This document shows, piece by piece, positions 12,901-24,000 of a stretch of DNA of 64,000 bases (its first letter is position 1; each line of letters starts with the position of its first letter). The notes under the pieces are model-generated. The model made no database searches and had not been told where the DNA came from. It worked only from the letters and a program-made list of their open reading frames with translations. The DNA is from Melitaea cinxia. Taxonomy: Eukaryota > Arthropoda > Insecta > Lepidoptera > Nymphalidae. The position numbers and the translations under genes are program-made. The stretch lies in assembly GCF_905220565.1 (NCBI RefSeq), contig NC_059401.1:15992766-16056765 (forward strand), in the 5' to 3' direction.

Positions 12901-13820
12901 CTATTCTTTATATACATTTAAAAATATACTTTTTGATTTTTTATTATAATTTGGTCATGCATGGAATTACGTTGTTAATACCCATTGGTATCAAAAAAAA
13001 ATAAGTTTATTTTTTTTAATCTTAGTGTACCGGATGGAAATTATTCTTTTGGGCTTAGCCACTGTCTCGAAAATAAAATGTAAAAACTTAATAACGGTTT
13101 TGCCTCTGGGTAGGAAAATTATTCACTAACTCACAGTAGATTACCAAGTCGAATAGCGCTCTAACTTATCGCCTATACGAACTGCTGGTTTACACCTAGC
13201 AGTGAAATATTAAAAAACTGTTTTATTCAGTCATTCAGTGACTATATTTCATTAGATTTTCGAAAGCATTTTCAAATATATCTCAATACCGTCGAGAACA
13301 GTTCACGTAAAAACAAATAAGAATAATATATTGTTTGTAAAAACATTCGTGTACGCTCGCGTGTGTGACGGATGACAGATGCAAAGGACTATAAATCAAA
13401 GAGTAGCGGGTGTAATAACTTCGCTATATATTTTGCACCTGCCAAAGTATCGTACGAGGGTGTAATGTGTTTTGTCTTTGATGTGTAACCGTTGAATTTT
13501 ACGTGGAATTATTTGAAATTAATTAAACTTTATTTTAAGATAATTTGAAATTAGAAGATAAGGGAATAAAGTTCTTTCTTATTGTTTAAATTAAAGTGTT
13601 TTCATAATTCTTAGTTATAATTACCTACAATTGGGAAAGTATATGAAAAAAGTAACTTTATACCAGCAAGTCTATTATTATGTGACAAATAAAATGTTTT
13701 ATGTTGGATATCTTCGTGGATTGGATGACTGTATTCAGATCATACTTGGTCAAATATTTTTGAAAATACTACTGTAGTAGTATACTTACTAACCTAATGT
13801 ATAATGTGACAAATGTGTGG
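9947..13820. other. Unique AT-rich intron sequence
   Basis: No repeat family from elsewhere in the window, splice-flanked exon or coding motif is recognised, apart from the GC-richer block at 11690-11890. A phrase at about 13170 (CCTATACGAACTGCTGGTTT) resembles CGCATACGAACTTGTTGATT at 41907, suggesting one more faint repeat. Confidence 0.5.
11690..11890. other. GC-richer single-copy block
   Basis: CGCCCGCGCATGCATTGCAG, GGAGGCGTCGCGGTACCTCG and CCGAACGTTTTCGGCCTC stand out in AT-rich surroundings. Short frames on both strands (11601-11783 minus, 11694-11882 plus) have no known motif. Confidence 0.35.
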
Positions 13821-14303
13821 AATTATGTGGTGTCATGGGACACCAGGTAGGAACGAAGTTCCTTCGAAGAGTATAGAAGCAACACAATTTGAAAAAAAAA
13901 TGTTGATTTTTATATATATTTTCTAGTTATTGATTTTTTTTAATTTTGTTGATTGGTTTTTAACTAATAAAAGTATTTATGAAATTTAGCATTTTAGAAA
14001 ATAACAAATACCGTAAAATAAAATAAATCAAAAAAAATATATATAATAATAATTCAAACTATTAAGTGAAATAAAAAAAATATGTGTCTTTATTTATTTT
14101 TGTCGACAGTATAAAATTACATAAATAATTTAAAAAAAGTTTACTAGTAATATTTTAGTTTTACAAACGTCTTATTATACAGTCGTGTGACTGATATTAT
14201 GTCACTTCCGTTATAAATTTTTCTTACGGTTTTAGTATCACATTTTTTTTAGTTCGGTCACTCAGCAAAATGTCAAGCTTGCCGTAAGGAACTTCGTTCC
14301 AAT
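13821..14303 (-). mobile_element. GGAACGAAGTTCC element, copy 2 (inverted)
   Basis: It is collinear with the minus strand of the element at 6751-7240 over its whole length, from AATTATGTGGTGTCATGGGA at 13821 to GGAACTTCGTTCCAATA at 14303. Both the motifs and the extra GTGTCCCATGACA end are retained, so the two copies define the family. Confidence 0.6.
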
Positions 14304-15319
14304 ATAGCTAAAAAAAATAATAATTCTGTCTGTATAGAATTATTGAGTACCTATTATACCAGTGAATGAGACTGTAACTCGATCTCAGTTGTAACAGGTT
14401 AATTGTAACCCGTTTCAACGTTGAGTTCGTATAGGTGACCCAAATAGAAGTGGTCATGCTCTACGACCATGAGCATGATATCTGCGTTGGCGATTTCGGT
14501 CGTTAAAGTGCCTCCGTACTGTGAAATTGAGGCATAATAGATGTATACATATATTTTATCTTTCGCTGTATCTAGTTTAGAATATGCGTCGCTGCAATTC
14601 TACTTTTAATGCCTTTTAAATTTAGTCCCAGGACTAGAATACCCTGCAAGTAGATCTGATGATATTTGATCCTTAATACTATAATTATAATATGTATCGA
14701 AAATATTGTTTTTATTACAATAGTGTGACCATATTTTTTGAATTTGGAACCTGCGATCAGTTATTTAAACTATAATCAGGCGAGTTGTAGGAGGTTGGCC
14801 TTTGGCAAAGTAGCGCAACTTGTCCATCTCCACTTAGTAAGGCCGTCAATCAGCTTTTTTAAGTCTTTTAACCTTTTAAATAAAAAGTAATTCAAAGTAA
14901 GTTAAGTCTTGACTTCTATGTATAAAAACTCCAATTGAATGGCAGTTTTATTAAATTCTAAATATATTAACGCGACCAATTTCAGGTGATTATATTAAAG
15001 ATAAAGTACTTAGTTAAATGTGAAACTTAGCGTTATTATTTCTTCTCAACTCCGTTATTATAAACGAAACAAAGGGAGTCCATGAGAAGTTTTTACAGGG
15101 CACCTTCCCAACATAATTACAGGGGATGAGTTACAACACTTTATTAGGCTTTCCTGCAAAATATTTTCGCGTAAACCGAGGGTAGATCATTAACAAAACT
15201 TTTTATTAACTTGTGTATAAAATATTGTATCAAGTTTCGCTTCTGTATTTTGTTCGTAGTATCGATCGATAACTAAATAAAAGTAATTGTTAGACGTTTT
15301 TTTAAATTTATATCAGGAA

Positions 15320-15642
15320 CTAGCTGTGCCCACGACTTTATCCACGTGGAATTTAACAAAAAAGTTATTTTAGAGAATAGCAGAGTTATAAAATAAATAA
15401 CTTACTAAAATAATTTAGCCTAAGTTACCCCTTATTACACCAGCTATCTGCCAGTGAAAATCCCGTCAAAATCGGTCCAGCCCTTTCAGAGATTAGTTGG
15501 AACAAACCGACAGACAGACAGAGACAAAAATTGTAAAAAATGTTATTTTGTCATATGTAGCGTATACATACATATGTATTTAGTAAAAAGCTGTTATTTC
15601 AATATTACAAACAGAAGCTCCAATTTTATTTATTTGTCTAGA
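15320..15642 (-). mobile_element. Helitron-like repeat I
   Basis: The plus strand runs from CTAGCTGTGCCCACGACTTT to TTTATTTATTTGTCTAGA, with the shared AATCGGTCCAGCCCTTTCAG core. It is complete at both ends. The 77-residue open frame on the plus strand here is not a gene. Confidence 0.68.
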
Positions 15643-15744
15643 TTAGAAATGAAAAATTTGCGTTCTTCTATATGTACTAATATTTAAAAGTTTGTTTGTT
15701 TAAACGAACCGATCCCAGGAATTACTGATACGATACGAAACATT

Positions 15745-15815
15745 TTTGAATATCATATCAAAAATGTTTAGAATTCCTAATGTGTGGGTAATACAAAAAT
15801 AAAATCGTTGATACG
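15745..15815 (+). mobile_element. SINE 2, 3' fragment
   Basis: ATATCATATCAAAAATGTTT and GAATTCCTAATGTGTGGGTA, then ACAAAAATAAAATCG match the SINE 2 tail. It is about 100 bp to the right of a Helitron I copy. Confidence 0.5.
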
Positions 15816-15907
15816 AATCGAATTTTTCTTTTAGATAGTCCATTTACCAAGAAAGGCTATTTTTTTCCCTCAAATTAACGCGTTTGATACCGCGGGTCGT
15901 TTGTTAT

Positions 15908-16056
15908 CATAGACTCCTGACAGCGATCGTAACTCACGGTAGGGAATATGTTCGCCAACCTGCAGTGGAACAGCGTTGTGGATTAAGCTCCAACTCTTCT
16001 CCTACACGCAGAAAGAGGCTTATGCCCAACAGTGGTGTGCTATAAGCTGAATCGAA
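15908..16056 (+). mobile_element. RTE-type LINE tail, family B
   Basis: It runs from GACTCCTGACAGCGATCG through CAACCTGCAGTGGAACAGCG and GGATTAAGCTCCAACTC to AGAAAGAGGCTTATGCCC and AACAGTGGTGTGCTATAAGC TGA in two pieces. This is the well-known 3' end of a lepidopteran RTE-like element. The minus-strand 100-residue frame over it (15934-16236) is a shadow. Confidence 0.7.
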
Positions 16057-17268
16057 CATGAACGAAAGTAAGTCCATTACATATTTATTTAGCCCCAAAC
16101 AACAAAATATTGATACGGTACGAAAACGATGAATACTCACATCACATAATATGATTTGTATGTAAGTACATCCATCACTGTCTCTCATCATTACGCTTAG
16201 CCGAGTAAAAGAGACAGAATCAATATTCGTATACACGTGTGCGTCTACAATAACCTAGTTCCCTACAGTACAGCCTCCGATAAGTTTTCCACGGCGTATA
16301 AAAAGAGAACTTTTTATATCAAAACTTTATTTCGCCTTCTCGCTGATTCGTACGTGAGTTTGACTATATTTGGAGTTGATTAGACTTGGAATAAAGCCAC
16401 TTGTGTTTCGGTGTGTGTGTGTTTTTTATTTGAACATTTTTGCGTTTTATGATTTGTTATGGAATTTCTTTTCATAGTTCCTAAATGTTTATTTTACCAC
16501 TATTAAAATTTTAAGTATAATATATCAATGTGTGACACTTAAGAAGTATTTGATGGTTTTGAATTAACAAATGCATATGTAATTTGATCATTGCTTATCA
16601 ATCGCTTGTATTTAGGTAGCTTGCATTGTAGTTGTACGTTTAGGTACAGCTACTTTCAAGTACAAGTTCCGTTCAAGTACTTATCTTTAATGATAAATTA
16701 CCCTTAAGGTAACCCCCTAAGGTACTATTAACTTCTATGCAGTATATGGTGTAGTTATAGATTAATTCTTTAATTTAAAAATGATATCTCACGAATTTAT
16801 ATTAACACGTAAATCGTATACACGAAATGGTATTTTGATTCGTAACGCGATAAAATTAAGAATCATTTCCGCGTATCTTGTGTAATCTATGATATAATCC
16901 TGTGACGCAATGATAAAGCACAAAGGACAGTTTTGGGGTTTCACATGAACCATTGTAAGAGTCGCATTGCTAATGGATTAGTGGATACGAGCGTCGGTCG
17001 AACTGATCTTGTTTAACTCTTATTTCTATACGAATAGAGTTCATAATCATACGACTTTCAATTATATCAGTATTTTCGTGTAGAATGGACGCATGATGAC
17101 TAGATGTCGCGGAAATTGGTCAAAATTGACGCTCCCTAGGCCTATTGTATTTGGATTCGTGGTTGCGTTTGTAGTCTTGTCGCATACGTCACATTAGGTT
17201 TTAATTATTCCCTTGCTCGTGAATGTGGGCGGTATTTCCGCTAGGTTGTTGGGCTCTGTTGATTTAGT
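16057..17268. other. Unique intron sequence
   Basis: AT-rich with a GT run near 16410. The stretch before the LINE end (about 17080-17268) may be further decayed LINE sequence, but shows no reverse transcriptase motif. Confidence 0.4.
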
Positions 17269-17520
17269 ATGTTATTAGTTTTTAATTATACAAAAGAAAG
17301 GCTTATACAAAAGAAAAACAGTGCAAATGCTAGTACATTCTTGATCCGTACGGCCAAAGAATGGAACTCTCTACGAGCGCCTGTGTTTCCTGAAAGCTAT
17401 GACCTGGGGATCTTTAAGTCGCGAGTGAATAGGTTACTTCTAGGTAAGCGTGCTCCATCTTAGACCGCATTTTCACTTATCATCAGGTGAAATAGCGGTC
17501 AAACGCCAGCCTATCTATGT
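17269..17520 (+). pseudogene. 3' end of a non-LTR retrotransposon ORF2 (Jockey/CR1-like)
   Basis: The open frame to the stop at 17461-17463 contains FLIRTAKEWNSLRAPVFPE then SYDLGIFKSRVNRLLLG. This matches the C-terminal motif RTxxxWNSLPxxVFPxxYxLxxFKxxVNR, seen in many lepidopteran non-LTR retrotransposons just before the stop codon. It is followed by CATCAGGTGAAATAGCGGTC and AAACGCCAGCCTATCT, the familiar 3' UTR of these elements. The catalytic reverse transcriptase domain is absent, so this is a 5'-truncated dead copy. The LINE clade cannot be fixed from this end alone. Confidence 0.75.
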
Positions 17521-17537
17521 ATAAAGAAAAAAAAAAG

Positions 17538-17752
17538 ATTTTGTTTTAGACCATACGACTAAAGTAAAGCTTCTTGAGTTTCTCTTAGAGTATATTAAAT
17601 GTAACTCCCTCTCTCTCTCTGTCTTCACTAACTTATATCTTTCTCTCAGCTTCCGTTCGCCTAGCCTGACCATACTTTTCCTAACGCGCTCGTCACGCAT
17701 TCACCAGCTTATTCGTCAAGTCAAGCGTCCGTAAAGAATTTTTACTTCAATA
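17538..17752 (-). mobile_element. Interspersed repeat family D
   Basis: The plus strand starts TTTTAGACCATACGACTAAA and ends CAAGTCAAGCGTCCGTAAAG before TTTTTACTTCAATAA. The outer ends (AGTAAAGCTTC and TTTTTACTTCA) are partly inverted. It contains a (CT)n run at 17607-17622. The same family is at 18626 and 40081. Not coding; the class is unknown. Confidence 0.5.
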
Positions 17753-18625
17753 ACTTCTCTCTTACGCAAAATATATGAATTACTTCCCCGAAAATTAAAA
17801 ACTTTATCAGATATTTACGTCAATCACCAGTATGTATTAGGAAAAAAGGGACAGGATCAGAGGAATATATTTCTAGAATATAATTATCCGAGCGGGAATA
17901 TAGCCTGCGATTGACATCGTTAATGGGATTCGTCACAAATACGCCACAATGATCGTAAAGAACTGGGACTTACGTTGAAATTTAACCACCTGTTATAAAT
18001 TGTACATATGTGGTTATATGGGGGTTCCCTAAAGTAGATGAAGTTCTTTGAAAATCTGCAATTTATAACTAAATTTATAGCTAAATTACAGATTAATTTT
18101 AATTCTGTACATCCTTTCCGCTTTTTTCATATTTTATTTCCTTCACGCTGGTTGTCTGCTATTGTGTTGTCATTTCTTCTTGTGTAATGTGTTATAAATT
18201 GTGAATTTCTTTTTATATGTACTATAAAGATTAAAATATTATTTGTATATCATTAATTATTTTGTTTATATTAACTTTTTAAATTTTTTAATTATAATTA
18301 ATGATAATATAGTATTTCTTATGTTATATAGAAAATTAGTGGGAAATTTTTGTTGTTTACATTATTAATGAAAATATTTGATTACTTAAACCTATAATAT
18401 CTTGAAAATAATCTGTTACATCGCCGAGCACGTCATTAGCGGTGTAATAATTCGTATGCAGCGTCGATCGTGGCTTAATGATTCGTTTTATTTTCGTCTT
18501 AATGAGAATTTTTACAAAACAATTGAAAGGCGATTGACTGGTGTGAAGGAAACGCTCAAAGCTAAATACTCGTACACAATACGAATTGTAGTGTACAATA
18601 TATGAATGAATATTACACGATTAAA

Positions 18626-18745
18626 AAAAACGAGTGTGCTTTAGACCACACGACTGAAGTGAAAATTCGTTAGCTCCATCTAACTTATATCACCCTTTAA
18701 ACTTCCATTCACCTCGCCCGATCATACTTTTCAATCTTCTTTATA
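18626..18745 (-). mobile_element. Interspersed repeat family D, fragment
   Basis: GAGTGTGCTTTAGACCACAC and GACTGAAGTGAAAATTCG match the start of the copy at 40081; CATTCACCTCGCCCGATCAT matches its middle. The end is missing. Confidence 0.48.
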
Positions 18746-18763
18746 TTTATCAAAAAAACATTT

Positions 18764-18855
18764 TAGCTGTAACGGTCGTCTGTTGCCTGTAATACAAGCA
18801 CTGAGTTGCTTAACATGGTAACAGACGACCGTGTGTGTATGTAAAAAAAAAAAAA
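18764..18855 (+). mobile_element. tRNA-headed SINE, 3' end only
   Basis: TAACGGTCGTCTGTTGCCTG to GGTAACAGACGACCGTGTGT matches the SINE tail, followed by an A run. The two 16-base ends pair with one mismatch, making a stable stem with a 30-base loop. Confidence 0.65.
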
Positions 18856-19420
18856 CTCATTAATTATAATTTGATTCATTTAATAGAACCTTAAACTTCA
18901 CGATAATTGTTGTTAAGGAGTTAATTACAGTCGCATGTCGAAGTTAACACTACACACTGATCTTATACTTAAATAAATAATTTTATTTCCAATTTTGTGT
19001 TTAAATAGATTAAGTATTAAGAAGTGCGTATTAATACATAACTACGCTATGACATAACATAAATTGTTACACTTACTTTGTCATTTGTAAAGTGTATGAA
19101 TGTAATAAATATTGTATCTGTCACAATTATTCGAAAGGCTAACGTCTACCGAAGTTCTGACATTGTTATCTGCAAGTTCCTAATTGGGAAAAGTTTTTCG
19201 CTCAGGCCCCGAAAGAAGAACGAAAAGGGTAAACTCATATAATATAAATACTATGAAAACTACACACATTACAAACGTAATTACTTAGTTTGTAAAAGGT
19301 GTTAAGTTTAAAAAGTAAATACAGGAGTATTCTGAACTAACTTTTGATATAGTCGAATATAAATTAAGTCATACTTTCACGATTACGATCAGATTTAGCC
19401 TGTAACATCCTCCTGTTTTG

Positions 19421-19754
19421 TAGCTGTGTGACTACGGTAGTAAAGAATATAGCCACCCCCTCTCTTCCCGTGGGTATCGTAAGAGGCGACTAAGGGATAA
19501 CACAGGTCCACTACCACCTTGAAACTTAAAAAGCTGAACAATGGCGGGATAACCATCCAACTGCTGGCTTTGAAATACACAGGCCGAAGACGGGCAGTAG
19601 CGTCTTCGGTGCGACAAAGCCAGCCCTGCGGTCATCAACCCGCCTGCCCAGCGTGGTGACTATGGGCAAAACACATGAGTTCACGTTATTTTTGGCGTAA
19701 ACTTGTGGAGGCCTATGTTCAGCAGTGGACTGTATAGGCTGTAATGATGAATGA
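19421..19754 (+). mobile_element. Retroposon family A, near full length
   Basis: It starts near CTGTGTGACTACGGTAG, passes AAGAATATAGCCACCCCCTC, AGGCGACTAAGGGATA, AAATACACAGGCCGAAGACG and GGTGACTATGGGCAAAACAC, and ends GCAGTGGACTGTATAGGCTG with ATGA repeats. This 330-340 bp unit is very common in Lepidoptera, and its end resembles RTE LINE tails. It encodes nothing. Open frames on either strand inside it, such as minus 19526-19894, are shadows. Other copies: 9316, 25440, 44721, 56423, 58632 and 61456. Confidence 0.8.
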
Positions 19755-20354
19755 AGGTGTTTGTACATAAAAGCGGATAAAGTCACAGGCACAGCTCCTA
19801 TTAAATTAGAGTATAAATCGCTAATAGCATAAATCACGATCTTTATTCCTTCTTTCCTTTTGGATTCATATGCGTCATCATATTTACATATCACCTAAAT
19901 CACTTTTTCGGACAATCAGATAAACAAGTTGAAATATACGTACATCTAAAAATTTCAGGGTTCCGTCTTTACGTCTCAAGTTTTTACGATGAATGTAATA
20001 TAAATTTTATTTATATTATAGGCTTAGAAACTGTCAATGACCTTAAATTTTCGAAGATAAATACATGGATGTATGTATACACGAACACAATTTTTTTCTT
20101 ATATGAATCTTACCTTACATAAATTAATAACAGAGCTCAATTTACCTTATATATTTACTTCCTTTACAGGATTCTATATTTTTTAAACGGTTTTATTTAG
20201 CTCACCCCGTTTGTTTTATTTTTTATTTATTCTTGGGTCAAATTTAGTAATTCAAATTTCACCCTCTTCCTGTCAACCGATTAATCTGAAATTTTGTATA
20301 CACTTTGGATTTTGGTGACAATACAATTATGTTTATTCATTATCATTATAAATT

Positions 20355-20941
20355 CAAGATGGCCGCCGCTACAAAATGGCGGATAATTTATGTTTTATTA
20401 ATCCCATCAATATGGGTATTAAATGAAAGGGCTCAACAAGCAGAATACAATATACTATAAAAAATTGAAATCCAAGATGGCGGCCGCTACAAAATGGCGG
20501 ATAACGTAGGTTTTATCAATCCCATCACTATGGGTATCAAATGAAAGGGCTCAACAAGCAGAATACAATATACTATAAAAAGTTGAAATACAAGATGGCG
20601 GCCGCTACAAAATGGCGGATAACGTAGGTTTTATCGATCCCATCAATATGGGTATCAAATGAAAGTGCTCAACCAGTATAATCAATGTACTATATAAAAT
20701 TAAAATCCAAGATGGCGGCCTCTACAAAATGGCGGATAACTTAGGTTTTATCAATCCCATCAACATGGGTATCAAATGAAAGGTCTCAACAAGTAGAATA
20801 CAATTTACTATGCAAAATTGAAATCTAAGCTGGCCGCCGCTACCAAATGTCTGATAACAATTTTTTATCAATCCCACCAATATGGGTATCAAATAAAAGG
20901 GCTTGACAAGAAGAATACAGTGCACTATACAACCTCAATAT
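20355..20941. repeat. Tandem array of five 117-118-bp units
   Basis: Units start at 20355, 20473, 20591, 20708 and 20825, each with CAAGATGGCGGCCGC (or a variant) then TACAAAATGGCGGATAA, TTTTATCAATCCCATCAATA and GGGTATCAAATGAAAGG. Units 2-4 are most alike; unit 5 is the most changed (CTAAGCTGGCC, ACCAAATGTCTG). A partial unit follows 20942. Similar arrays are known inside lepidopteran transposons. The 67-residue minus-strand frame here is a shadow. Confidence 0.9.
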
Positions 20942-21020
20942 TTAAGATGGGCCTTGCAATAATGAAGCACTAAATGAATTAAACAGAATGCGAAATAAAA
21001 ACTAAAAACTAGAAAATAAA

Positions 21021-21772
21021 AATAGGTAAAAAAACTTTTTAAGTTAAACGGTTTTATGTTAAACATACATTGCAATGTTTAAGATAAATGTACTAAAAAC
21101 CAAAAAATAATAAAATAGATACAGTCGTGGGAATTATAAACATATGCATAGACTAGACTAAAATAAAACCGTGGGGTACGTCAATTGTCTACAAATTATC
21201 GACTTAATGTGCGATAGAAGAATCGTTTAATTCGTCGTTAAAATAGGCAGTTGGCCCGCAGACGGTGAGGAAATTACTTACTATTTTCTTGCTCATGGAA
21301 ATTCCAATAGTTATACACTCCATGTAAATAAAAGAGATGTTTCAACTAGTTTATCGTTGGACATTCACACTGCTGGCTGGCGAGGAATCGTTTCACTGCT
21401 CGTAGTTTGTCTTTAATCGACAAAACATATGATAAAAGTACTACTCGCTCACCACTATGAAACCCTAAAACTCGCTTATAATCGAGCTTGCTAGCTTGTT
21501 TCCACATTCTAGCCCTACTTATCACACGTCCATCGTTGTCGGTTGAACAACTGCCTAATTATAGTGTAACATTACAAAACAAACATTTTAATCAACGATT
21601 GTAGACAATTGACGTGCCCCACGGTTTTATTTTAGTCTAGTCTATGCATATGTTTATAATTCCCACGACTGTATCTATTTTATTATTTTTTGGTTTTTAG
21701 TACATTTATCTTAAACATTGCAATGTATGTTTAACATAAAACCGTTTAACTTAAAAAGTTTTTTTACCTATT
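21021..21772. repeat. 174-bp inverted repeat with 404-bp spacer
   Basis: The left arm (21021-21194) and right arm (21599-21772) are inverted copies that differ at one base (GGGGTACG against GGGGCACG). The outer part has AAGTTAAACGGTTTTATG and the inner part AAAACCGTGGGG.ACGTCAAT. Weaker inverted similarity continues inside (TAGGCAGTTG at 21245 against CAACTGCCTA at 21550). The spacer has no ORF. The structure could be two head-to-head copies of one element or a single foldback element. Confidence 0.9.
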
Positions 21773-22299
21773 TTTTTTCTACATTATTTTCTTTGTCAAT
21801 ATTTTGAAATTTTTAACTTTATTTCATCATATATTAAAAATTATTTGTGTAACTTAAAACATTATCAAAAAACTCATCACAGTGACTTCGTGTTATGATA
21901 TTTTGTATCATGTTGAAGGAGGTGCGCAACAAAATACATACGAAAAATATCTCGCAGTTGTAAAACGCGTACCCTCGCTCTCATTAGCCTCTAATTACGA
22001 TCCACCAGCTCGGTCGTCGGAAACTCAAATTTAAATTTCGTACAACCCTCGCGATATGTCTGAAAACACGCTAATGTACTTTCTATTTCGTATCCAAAAA
22101 GTCTAAAATTGCGGGAGTAAAATGACAAAGTTCACATCGTACCCAATCTGCGATGAGATATGGTAGCCATCCGAACAACATTAATATGCTCCACATTAGG
22201 AAGGCTGAAGACTTAGAATTGTATATGATTCACCAGATGGCCGGTTTGCAACAACGCTACCCACCCGCCAATTGCGATTTTTCAGCAATAAAAATGCGG

Positions 22300-23350
22300 T
22301 TCCAGTGCGAAATTTAAACGGTTATTGTTTCCTTTTTATGTTAATGTGTCTTATTGAAATTCGCAACGGAGATATTGACGGCGATCGCGTAACTTTAGTA
22401 AAGATCGCGCGGGATTGAGCCGTGGACCGGTTTTATTGCTTATTCTCGTCGTTGTTTGTAACGAGCCCTGATTGTTTTTCTTTTTCGTGTCCGGGCAACC
22501 CATTTTGTAGTAGCCTCCCTAATTTCACGCGGGCTCTCGACAAAAAACGTAGTAATCCCTCTTCCAGCGCGCTTCATTAAGATACTCGAGCGGCCTGCGA
22601 GTGATTATCAAGTCTGATACGTAACTCGGCAACACCATATTATATTAAAAATATTTTCACCGGCTCATCTCTGGCCGAGGGCGGCTGGCCCTCCATAATT
22701 ATCACCCTTGTCGCTTCATCGTTCTAAATCCAGTATTTTTTAATTTCTTCCCGAGCCCGAAAATACAGGGTGTAAGGAATTAAAGCGATAAAGGAAAGGA
22801 CCGTTTCTCCTTATTAGGGGCTCTAATAACCTCTCGCACTTAAATAACAGTCGTTTAGTATACAAATTAAAACACAAAAAACCGGAGGACGCCGCGGGCA
22901 CAAAGGACGCGGGAACTCGTCAGGATGACTTAGGATAAAGCCTGGCATTCGTGTGCCGTTTGAAAGGAGTTATGCGTCGCTCATAGACAGCCAGCAGGCC
23001 GTGAATGCCGGCGGAACTGTGAACATTAAAATATTCCGCGCGCTCGCTCGCCACACCATGCGTGAGACTCATCGGACCATATTTTTTAACAGAGTTTTGT
23101 TTATAAAACGTCATGTCTCGGTTTTTATTCGGCGGATTCGCGTTCCGGTCTCCTCATTTACCCGAAACGGTCCCGCGTCGTGTGTTTCATTCGAGCGGGG
23201 TGTCGTTTCGTAAATCAGAGAACACCATTAAAAATAATGAAGCGAAATTTTACATGTAAAATTGTCGGTGTAGTGTTTTACTCTTTATTGTACGATAATG
23301 TGAGATGAAAATGTCCATTTACAAGCCTCGGGCGCGCGGCGGTGGACGAC
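22300..23350. other. GC-richer single-copy island
   Basis: About 1 kb stands out from the surrounding AT-rich sequence by many CG dinucleotides (for example GACGGCGATCGCG, AAGATCGCGCGGGATT, GAGCGGCCTGCGAG and GACGCCGCGGGCAC). No part matches another repeat in the window. The overlapping frames at 22920-23213 on both strands show no domain. It may be a conserved regulatory region or an unrecognised first exon; the sequence alone cannot decide. Confidence 0.4.
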
Positions 23351-23839
23351 GTGTGTTTTAAATCATTGTTTCAAATTTACACGTGTCATTTTATCTTTTA
23401 CGGTTAATGCATTGGTATTTAGTTGCGAGTTGGTTTCACGGTACCGAACGTGTATTTAAATGAGCTCGTGTCAAAATACATCTGATTAAAATGTATTACG
23501 TAGTATTATGTATGTAGATAAATATAGGCACGTATAAGCTTCCTTGAAATCAATAATTATCAGTCATTTTTGGGTTGTAATAAAATTCTTGGAAACGTCA
23601 TATTACTGTATTATTTCATTTCGCGTAGAAGAAATTTACACCACGCTAGTTAATATAATACCACGCTAGTTACAACACATAATTACATAACTCATTCAAA
23701 AGTAAAGGTTATAATACTTCTAGACCTTGATAAAATATCACGTTACAGCATACAAAGTAGAAGCAGCCAGCACGAGTCGTTAAATGTTACCAAATCTGTA
23801 GGATTATTAAGACAACAATGTTGTAACTGTGGAACAAGT

Positions 23840-24000
23840 CTATATAAATAAAAATGAATGTTGTTAAGCGCATAACTCGAGAATGGCTCGTCCGATTCGG
23901 CTGATTTTTTTTGTTTGTTCCTTAAGGCTCACGGAAGGTTTGAATTTTAAAAAAAAATACTATTAACTTCGACAGAACGAAGTCTGTCTGGGCGGCTGTA
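23840..24000 (+). mobile_element. Helitron-like repeat II
   Basis: It starts TCTATATAAATAAAAATGAA and ends CGACAGAACGAAGTCTGTCT plus GGGCGGCTG. The terminal hairpin (GACAGA-ACGAAG-TCTGTC) is perfect, but the final CTAG is altered. Confidence 0.63.

Noticed and set aside
15934..16236. 100-residue minus-strand open frame
   Set aside because: It overlaps an RTE tail and the remainder has no known motif.
19526..19894. 122-residue minus-strand open frame
   Set aside because: It runs through the family A retroposon in antisense and has no domain; similar frames occur in other copies.
20355..20941. CRISPR array
   Set aside because: The units are 117-118 bp head-to-tail copies without spacers, in insect DNA.
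22920..23213. Overlapping frames on both strands as a novel gene
   Set aside because: GC-rich sequence lengthens chance frames; neither translation shows a recognisable motif or splice-site context.
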